Shown: positions 1-4,284 of the stretch, piece by piece
Numbering within the stretch: position 1 is the first letter of the stretch
Layout of the letters: each line of letters opens with the position of its first letter
Source: Fimenecus sp051881335
Lineage (GTDB): Bacteria > Bacillota > Clostridia > Oscillospirales > Acutalibacteraceae
Reading direction: 5' to 3'
Assembly (NCBI GenBank): GCA_051881335.1
Contig: JBJEPR010000181.1
Location: 1 to 10,641 of the forward strand
DNA: 10,641 nt
Notes under the pieces: model-generated
The model's database searches: none
What the model was told of the DNA's origin: nothing
Seen by the model: the letters and a program-made list of their open reading frames with translations, nothing else
Translations under genes and position numbers: made by a program

Positions 1-542
1 ATAAACTGAATTTCTTTCTGAATCAGGTATCCGCAAGCCGCCGGCAGGAATTCTGCAACGCCGGTTGTGGAGGAATGCGCTCTGTGTGCAGAGCCGAACG
101 CATCATTCACATAAAGGTCTGCAAGCGCTGCAAACTTCTTGGAAAGTTCAACATCGTTTTTGGTTTCACCCGGCTCAAAACGAACATTTTCAAGCAAAAG
201 CACTTCGCCGTCTTTGAGTTCGGAAGCAAGCTTTTGTGCGCTTTCGCCGACAACATCGTCCGCCATTTTGACTTCCTGTCCGAGAAGCTCGGAAAGTCTT
301 GCCGCAACGGGTTTCATAGAAAATTCGGGGTTTACCTCCCCTTTCGGTCTGCCGAGGTGCGAACAAAGGATAACTTTTGCACCGTTTTTAATCAAATACT
401 GAATTGTGGGAAGCGATGCGACAATACGCTTATCGCTCGTGATGACGCCGTTCTCCATTTTGACATTGAAATCGCAACGAACCAATACGCGTTTGCCTTT
501 CACATCAAAATCTTCAACGGTCATTTTGTTGAGTGCGCTCAT
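1..542 (-). CDS. pgk: Phosphoglycerate kinase, N-terminal part (runs off left edge)
   Basis: Phosphoglycerate kinase transfers phosphate from 1,3-bisphosphoglycerate to ADP in glycolysis, in the cytoplasm. About 180 codons are present, less than half of the usual ~390-400; the C-terminal nucleotide-binding domain lies outside the window. The reverse-strand translation begins MSALNKMTVEDFDVKGKRVL and shows the family's 3-phosphoglycerate-binding motifs in order: RCDFNV near residue 22, HLGRPKG near 62, and NDAFGSAHRAHSS near 145. The start is the ATG at 540-542, preceded by an AAAGGA ribosome site about 8 nt upstream. A SigA-like promoter lies upstream. The upstream neighbour on the same strand is the WYL regulator, but the 140-bp AT-rich gap and the promoter suggest separate transcription. 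In many Firmicutes pgk sits in a gap-pgk-tpi cluster; nothing of that cluster is visible here. The identification is secure. Confidence 0.97.
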   Translation of the reverse strand, partial: MSALNKMTVEDFDVKGKRVLVRCDFNVKMENGVITSDKRIVASLPTIQYLIKNGAKVILCSHLGRPKGEVNPEFSMKPVAARLSELLGQEVKMADDVVGESAQKLASELKDGEVLLLENVRFEPGETKNDVELSKKFAALADLYVNDAFGSAHRAHSSTTGVAEFLPAACGYLIQKEIQF

Positions 543-567
543 TTTTATCATCCTTTCAGAGAGTATG

Positions 568-587
568 ATTAACCTTTTTATTAACCT
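568..587 (-). repeat. Direct repeat AGGTTAAT x2 in the pgk leader
   Basis: The octamer AGGTTAAT (minus strand) occurs twice, at 580-587 and 568-575, with a 12-bp period. It lies right at and after the predicted transcription start of pgk. The position would suit a repressor site or an RNA element, but the stretch is AT-rich and chance is possible. Confidence 0.3.
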
Positions 588-592
588 TGTTT

Positions 593-621
593 ATTTTATA
601 ACAAACTTCCTATTTTTGCAA
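593..621 (-). promoter_or_regulatory. Probable SigA promoter of pgk
   Basis: On the minus strand a -35 box TTGCAA (616-621) is followed after 17 nt by a -10 box TAAAAT (593-598, 5 of 6 to consensus). The predicted start of transcription falls near 586, leaving a leader of about 45 nt before the pgk start codon. The same TTGCAA -35 box is used by the tRNA-Leu promoter in this window. Called from sequence only. Confidence 0.5.
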
Positions 622-640
622 GTGGCAGGGCGGATAAGTG

Positions 641-678
641 CTGAAAAAAATATAAAAATTTTTGTGGATAATGCACAA
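641..678 (-). terminator. Weak candidate terminator after the WYL gene
   Basis: Shortly after the WYL stop codon the minus strand reads TTGTG, a 7-nt loop, CACAA (662-678), then a long T-rich stretch with T5 and T8 runs (641-661). The 5-bp stem is weak, so termination may be inefficient. It is the only hairpin seen between the WYL gene and pgk. Confidence 0.35.
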
Positions 679-682
679 GCAG

Positions 683-1696
683 TTAAATCACATATAGCTT
701 CATAATATCCGAAGCGCGTTGCATCACCATTTTTCTAAGCTCTGCAGGCTTGGCAACCTGCATTTTCCCACCGAACTGCATAATCCACGAAACCAAACCC
801 TCGCTGACAGCGGCATCCACCGTCAGTTTGAATTTTTCATCATTCACACGCATAATGCGGATATCTTCCCCGAAGCGGTCAAGAACAGGTTCAATTAAAT
901 CCTTTCGGCAAATCAGTTCCACGCGTTCGGTTGTGCCTGTAAACATATTAAAATGGGTTTTTGCATAGTCTGCCGTGTCGAAATAGGTTTTATACGGGGA
1001 AACCTCGGAAAACGGACGAACAGGCTCAGTTTCTAAAATTTCCAGCGCGCGGATACGGTCAACGCGCAAGACCATAATGTTATCATATTTGATATTATTG
1101 CCGACCAAATAATAATGATCGTCTTTCCAAATCATACCGTAAGGACTTAAAATATGATTTTTCTCCTCGTACTCCACAGCGCTTTGTTCGGTGATAATGC
1201 GTCGGCGATAAACAAGCGATACCTTTTTCCCCCGCCGAATCGCACGATTTAGCTTATCCACATTGTAATAAATAGCTTCATTGGTGGATTTGGTGCGATT
1301 TTCAACATATACCTGGCCTTTGATTTCTTTTGCTTGGCTCGTACTTAACAGCTGCAGAATTTTTTCACAAAGCTGCGCACTCTTTTTCGGGGAAATAAAG
1401 TTTGCCGCCTGTACAGCGTCATACAGCAGACGGATTTCCGCCTCCTCAAAATCGCGGGACGCTAAAAAGTAGCCGTTTTTCGGGGTTTTGGTATGTAAAA
1501 TATCGTACCCGAATTCTTTTAAAATGCTGATGTCGTTATAGACGGACTTTCGCTCACAGACAATGCCGTGGTTTTTTAGAAAAAGCAGGATTTGCTCAAT
1601 ATCCACGGGATTGTTTTCATCGCTTTCACGCATCAACAAGTCTAAAACAAACAGCAATTTCAGTTTTTGATTTAATTTCACTTTCTGCGTATCCAA
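683..1696 (-). CDS. WYL-domain transcriptional regulator (HTH-WYL-WCX)
   Basis: This is a 337-residue cytoplasmic DNA-binding regulator, a normal length for the family. An N-terminal winged helix-turn-helix lies at about residues 10-75; ERKSVYNDISILKEFGYDI looks like the recognition-helix region. A WYL domain follows at about 143-222, including SPYGMIWKDDHYYLVG and the LRVDRI segment. A C-terminal WCX-type extension spans about 253-333. The usual W-Y-L core is present as W190, Y195/Y196 and L197. WYL domains are proposed to bind small ligands or nucleic-acid products; the effector here is unknown. The first codon is TTG at 1694-1696, preceded by a G-rich ACGGGGG about 9 nt upstream; no in-frame ATG occurs before codon 22, which would cut into the HTH. 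It begins 18 bp after the glycosidase stop codon on the same strand, so the two are probably co-transcribed. That context suggests sugar-linked control, but WYL proteins are varied. Confidence 0.88.
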   Translation of the reverse strand: MDTQKVKLNQKLKLLFVLDLLMRESDENNPVDIEQILLFLKNHGIVCERKSVYNDISILKEFGYDILHTKTPKNGYFLASRDFEEAEIRLLYDAVQAANFISPKKSAQLCEKILQLLSTSQAKEIKGQVYVENRTKSTNEAIYYNVDKLNRAIRRGKKVSLVYRRRIITEQSAVEYEEKNHILSPYGMIWKDDHYYLVGNNIKYDNIMVLRVDRIRALEILETEPVRPFSEVSPYKTYFDTADYAKTHFNMFTGTTERVELICRKDLIEPVLDRFGEDIRIMRVNDEKFKLTVDAAVSEGLVSWIMQFGGKMQVAKPAELRKMVMQRASDIMKLYVI

Positions 1697-1714
1697 AAGC
1701 CGTACCCCCGTTTT

Positions 1715-3466
1715 TTAGTACCGCATCAATTTATTAACCGCCATCACTGTTTTTTCATCCGGCTTTAATACGGCTCGGTCATAAGTATAAATACCGTTGA
1801 CTTCGTTTTCCACATCGGAAATCTGCGTATAAATCGTGCCGGACAAGCCTTTTTCAATTAATGGAATAACCTGCTTTTTGTGGAGCTTTTCATAGGCGGC
1901 AGACAAAGACGCCTTATCCTTAAACATTAGGTAACCAAAAGCTTTTTTCGGATTCCACATATGCCCCGCTTCTTTTTGCGAATAGCCGCCGAATTCCGTG
2001 ATGACAAACGCGCGGTTGTCAAGTTTACGCATACGAATGGGCAAAATATACTTGTGCATACTTTGAATATCGCCGCCGCCTTGGTCATACCAACCGCTGG
2101 CGTGGTCCACTACACGGCTATTGTCCATATGGCGCACATATTCGCAGATTTTCAGTGCGTCGAACTGCCCCCACGCCTCATTAAACGGTACCCATGCGTA
2201 CAAAGAAACCGTGTTATACAGCAAATCCACCATTTCGGAAAGCTCACGCTTATAATCGTCACGCCATTTTTTCTCGCCGCGGCTAAATACCTTGTATTTA
2301 TCATCTTTGATATGCAAAATTCCGATATTCGGCAAAAACCCCGCATAAAAATCGCCGATGTATTTGCCGCCGCTCATCATATCTTGCCAAACAAGCATAC
2401 CCAAACGGTCGCAGTGATAATACCAACGCAATGGCTCAATTTTGATGTGCTTTCTGAGCATATTAAAGCCCAAGCGCTTCATTTCGGAAATATCGAAAAT
2501 CATCGCTTCATCCGTCGGCGAGGTCATACCGCCGTCAGGCCAATAGCCTTGATCCAAAAGTCCGCGTTGAAAATACGGCTTGTTGTTTAAAAACAGCCGC
2601 ACAACGCCGAATTCGTCTTTGGCAATATTGAATTTACGCATACCGAAATAACTTGTCACGGCATCCACCGTTTTGCCATTTTGGCGTACTTCTAACGCGA
2701 CATCATACAAATTCGGCTCTTCGGGGCTCCAAAGCTTTGCGTTCGGCAACGGAATTTCCGCATTTGCATCGATTGTATCGGAGAAAACGGATTCCCCTTG
2801 GAACGATACCGTGGCGAAAAGTTCCACTTCCGCATCCGTGTTCAATTCGGTAGATAAAGAAATGACCTCTTTATCAATATCCGGTAAAAAACGCAGTTTG
2901 GTCACATAGACCTCCGGCACAGCCTCCAGCCAAACCGTCTGCCAAATGCCGGAAGTTGCGGTATACCAAAAACCGTGCGTCTCAATTACCTGCTTGCCGC
3001 GTTGCTGCCAGCCTGCATCGGTCGGATCATACACGCAAACCACCAATTCGTTTTCGCCGTCCTGCAAATACGCGGTAATGTCCATAGAAAATGCGCAGTA
3101 GCCGCCCGAATGCGTGCCTGCAAGCGTATGGTTAATATACACTTTACACTGCCAATCGACCGCGCCGAAGTGCAGCAAAATATGCTTGCCCTGCATTGCG
3201 TCCGGAACAGTAAATATTTTTCGATACCACAGACGGTCGCTCGGGTACAGCGGTTTTTCAACACCGGACAGCATACTTTCTATGGCAAAGGGAACTAAAA
3301 TCTTACCGTCATACTCTTCTGCCCATTTCTCGGCACGCGGCAAAACGGCATAGTCAAATTCACCGTTTAAATTCAGCCAATTTTCCCGCACTAACTGCGG
3401 CCGCGGATATTCGGGCAAGGGGCAGGCTTTATCGACCTTGTCCGTAAATATGGAGTGCATAGACAT
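1715..3466 (-). CDS. Glycoside hydrolase family 2 protein, cytoplasmic
   Basis: This is a 583-residue exo-acting GH2 glycosidase expected to remove a terminal sugar with retention of configuration. The GH2 order is clear: an N-terminal jelly-roll sugar-binding domain (about 20-185, with RENWLNLNGEFDYA and WYRKIFTVP), an immunoglobulin-like domain (about 186-280), and a TIM barrel (about 281-583). The acid/base is E430 in WVPFNEAW. The nucleophile is E491 in VITEFGGY. The C-terminal motif SDVENEVNGIYTYDR is common in this GH2 branch. There is no signal peptide, so it should act inside the cell on imported oligosaccharides. It ends after the barrel, shorter than LacZ-type enzymes. The ATG at 3464-3466 has a strong AGGAGGG 8 nt upstream; a second ATG two codons on is less well spaced. 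The substrate (galactoside, glucuronide, arabinoside or other) cannot be read from the sequence. A WYL regulator follows directly. Confidence 0.9.
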   Translation of the reverse strand: MSMHSIFTDKVDKACPLPEYPRPQLVRENWLNLNGEFDYAVLPRAEKWAEEYDGKILVPFAIESMLSGVEKPLYPSDRLWYRKIFTVPDAMQGKHILLHFGAVDWQCKVYINHTLAGTHSGGYCAFSMDITAYLQDGENELVVCVYDPTDAGWQQRGKQVIETHGFWYTATSGIWQTVWLEAVPEVYVTKLRFLPDIDKEVISLSTELNTDAEVELFATVSFQGESVFSDTIDANAEIPLPNAKLWSPEEPNLYDVALEVRQNGKTVDAVTSYFGMRKFNIAKDEFGVVRLFLNNKPYFQRGLLDQGYWPDGGMTSPTDEAMIFDISEMKRLGFNMLRKHIKIEPLRWYYHCDRLGMLVWQDMMSGGKYIGDFYAGFLPNIGILHIKDDKYKVFSRGEKKWRDDYKRELSEMVDLLYNTVSLYAWVPFNEAWGQFDALKICEYVRHMDNSRVVDHASGWYDQGGGDIQSMHKYILPIRMRKLDNRAFVITEFGGYSQKEAGHMWNPKKAFGYLMFKDKASLSAAYEKLHKKQVIPLIEKGLSGTIYTQISDVENEVNGIYTYDRAVLKPDEKTVMAVNKLMRY

Positions 3467-3474
3467 ATCGTTTT

Positions 3475-3481
3475 CCCTCCT
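3475..3481 (-). promoter_or_regulatory. Strong ribosome binding site of the GH2 gene
   Basis: AGGAGGG on the minus strand, 8 nt before the ATG at 3464-3466. It decides this start over the ATG two codons downstream. Confidence 0.8.
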
Positions 3482-3506
3482 TTTGAGATTTTAAACCGTT
3501 GCACAC

Positions 3507-3542
3507 AGTGTAGCATAATTCCGCGAAAAAATCTACTGTAAA
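3507..3542 (-). promoter_or_regulatory. Tentative promoter of the GH2-WYL unit
   Basis: A -35-like TTTACA (3537-3542) lies upstream of weak -10 candidates: AATTAT (3515-3520, 16-nt spacer), TATGCT (3512-3517, 19-nt spacer) and TACACT (3507-3512). None is close to consensus. A small dyad, ACAC-A-GTGT (3503-3511), sits at the expected start of transcription and could be an operator. The weak boxes would fit an activated or repressed promoter, but this is speculative. Confidence 0.3.
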
Positions 3543-3683
3543 CATAAACAAGATGAAAAATCAATGTGAGAAAAATGAAAACAAAAGAAAGAGAAGAAAG
3601 AACAAAAAGAAAAAGCCGCTGATGTGACTTTCCTTCTTTATCAAGAGGCAGAAAAAAGATGCCGCTTGCGGACGAGCCGCAAA

Positions 3684-3721
3684 GAAAAATAACACTGAAC
3701 CCAAAGACGAATTGGGTCCAG
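3684..3721 (-). terminator. Intrinsic terminator of tRNA-Leu
   Basis: On the minus strand CTGGACCCAA, a 7-nt loop TTCGTCT, and TTGGGTTCAG form a 10-bp stem with one G-U pair (3695-3721). A TGTTATTTTT tract follows. It begins 8 nt after the tRNA CCA end, so it closes a single-gene tRNA transcript. Confidence 0.8.
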
Positions 3722-3729
3722 CGTCGCAC

Positions 3730-3814
3730 TGGTGCGGGTAGCAGGGGTCGAACCTGTACACCTTTCGGCACAAGATCCTAAATCTTGCGTGTCTGCCAAT
3801 TCCACCATACCCGC
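3730..3814 (-). tRNA. tRNA-Leu (anticodon UAG)
   Basis: The 85-nt sequence folds as a class II tRNA. The acceptor arm pairs GCGGGTA with TACCCGC, with discriminator A and an encoded CCA. The D-arm region reads TGGTGGAATTGGCAGACA, the usual leucine form. The anticodon stem CAAGA/TCTTG encloses loop TTTAGGA, giving anticodon TAG, which reads CUA and other CUN codons. The long variable arm is TGCCGAAAGGTGT, and the T-arm contains GGTTCGACCCC. It has its own promoter and terminator. The 5' end faces the copper operon, which is transcribed divergently. Confidence 0.97.
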
Positions 3815-3825
3815 ATATTGCAGAT

Positions 3826-3854
3826 ATTATAGCAAAAAGCGCTTATATTTGCAA
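3826..3854 (-). promoter_or_regulatory. Promoter of tRNA-Leu
   Basis: On the minus strand TTGCAA (3849-3854), a 17-nt spacer, and a perfect TATAAT (3826-3831). The -10 box ends 11 nt before the mature tRNA 5' end, which suits a stable RNA gene with a very short leader. Confidence 0.8.
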
Positions 3855-3897
3855 GATGTGTTTCTTGTTTTTTCAATCCACAAATCCGAAAAATACA

Positions 3898-3926
3898 TTG
3901 ACATATACCCGTATAGGGTATATACT
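3898..3926 (+). promoter_or_regulatory. Promoter of the csoR-copA-copZ operon
   Basis: A perfect -35 box TTGACA (3898-3903), a 17-nt spacer, and TATACT (3921-3926, 5 of 6). Near-consensus boxes suggest a strong promoter that must be held off, consistent with the repressor dyads that overlap it. Transcription should start near 3933. Confidence 0.85.
3903..3923. promoter_or_regulatory. CsoR operator 1, between -35 and -10
   Basis: An inverted repeat with 8-bp arms, ATATACCC (3903-3910) and GGGTATAT (3916-3923), around GTATA. TACCC/GGGTA dyads in this position are typical of CsoR operators. It fills the whole promoter spacer and overlaps both boxes, so apo-CsoR should block RNA polymerase until Cu(I) binds. 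Confidence 0.75.
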
Positions 3927-3930
3927 TAAA

Positions 3931-3947
3931 ATACCCCTGTGGGCTAT
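3931..3947. promoter_or_regulatory. Probable CsoR operator 2, at the transcription start
   Basis: An imperfect dyad ATACCCCTGTGGGCTAT, with ATA/TAT and CCC/GGG pairs around TGT and one mismatched pair. It has the same ATACCC-GGG-TAT pattern as operator 1 and lies at the predicted +1. Its centre is about 26 bp from that of operator 1, so two repressor tetramers could sit close together. Confidence 0.5.
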
Positions 3948-3972
3948 AAATTTAAGGGAGCATATTTGATTT

Positions 3973-4275
3973 ATGGATAAGAACTGTACATGCTGTGCAC
4001 GCACAAAAAAACGCACAGAAGATGAACACAAAAAACTGATAAACCGTTTAAACCGCATTGAGGGGCAAATTCGAGGCATTAAAAATATGGTGGAAAGGGA
4101 TGCCTATTGCACAGATATCATTACACAGGTTGCTGCCGCCAACGCCGCATTAAATGCGTTTAACAAAGAACTGCTGTCCACGCATATTAAAACCTGCGTT
4201 GCGGACGATATTAAGGCAGGCAAAACCGAAACGGTGGACGATTTGCTCGCCACCTTGCAAAAGCTGATGAAATAA
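3973..4275 (+). CDS. csoR: Copper-sensing repressor CsoR
   Basis: CsoR is an all-helical repressor that binds operator DNA without metal and releases it on binding Cu(I). The 100-residue protein has the family core KKLINRLNRIEGQIRGIKNMV at about 20-40. The Cu(I) ligand set is C46, H71 and C75, with the same C-x24-H-x3-C spacing as known CsoR proteins. The absence of the formaldehyde or nickel patterns of FrmR and RcnR argues for copper. The N-terminus carries three extra cysteines (C5, C7, C8 in NCTCC), which is unusual. AGGGAG (3955-3960) precedes the ATG with a rather long 12-nt spacing; no better in-frame start is seen. It is the first gene of the copper operon, ends 9 bp before copA, and should repress its own promoter through the two upstream dyads. 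Confidence 0.95.
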   Translation: MDKNCTCCARTKKRTEDEHKKLINRLNRIEGQIRGIKNMVERDAYCTDIITQVAAANAALNAFNKELLSTHIKTCVADDIKAGKTETVDDLLATLQKLMK

Positions 4276-4284
4276 GGGAGTTTT

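Larger units (their letters stand above)
3467..3683. other. Intergenic region between the GH2 gene and tRNA-Leu
   Basis: No convincing gene is present. The left part holds the ribosome site and tentative promoter of the GH2 gene. From about 3553 to 3615 the plus strand is strikingly purine-rich (mostly A and G) and then gives way to mixed sequence. A hairpin TTGCGG-ACGAG-CCGCAA lies at 3666-3682; on the minus strand it is followed about 9 nt later by a T6 run and may be a backup terminator for the tRNA. Confidence 0.5.

Noticed and set aside
75..572. Open frame of about 165 codons on the plus strand across pgk
   Set aside because: It is antisense to well-conserved pgk motifs and extends over the pgk start and ribosome site; no support as a gene.
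1961..2590. Open frame of about 209 codons on the plus strand, antisense to the GH2 gene
   Set aside because: It overlaps the catalytic barrel of a clear glycosidase and shows no family features of its own.
3391..3773. Minus-strand open frames with hydrophobic Phe/Leu-rich translations near the tRNA
   Set aside because: They run through the tRNA-Leu gene, its terminator and the purine-rich spacer. The hydrophobic look comes from T-rich sequence, and no ribosome site is seen.
3815..3972. Riboswitch or leader RNA ahead of csoR
   Set aside because: The stretch is accounted for by two divergent promoters and the CsoR dyads; the leader from the predicted start to csoR is only about 40 nt, too short for a known aptamer.
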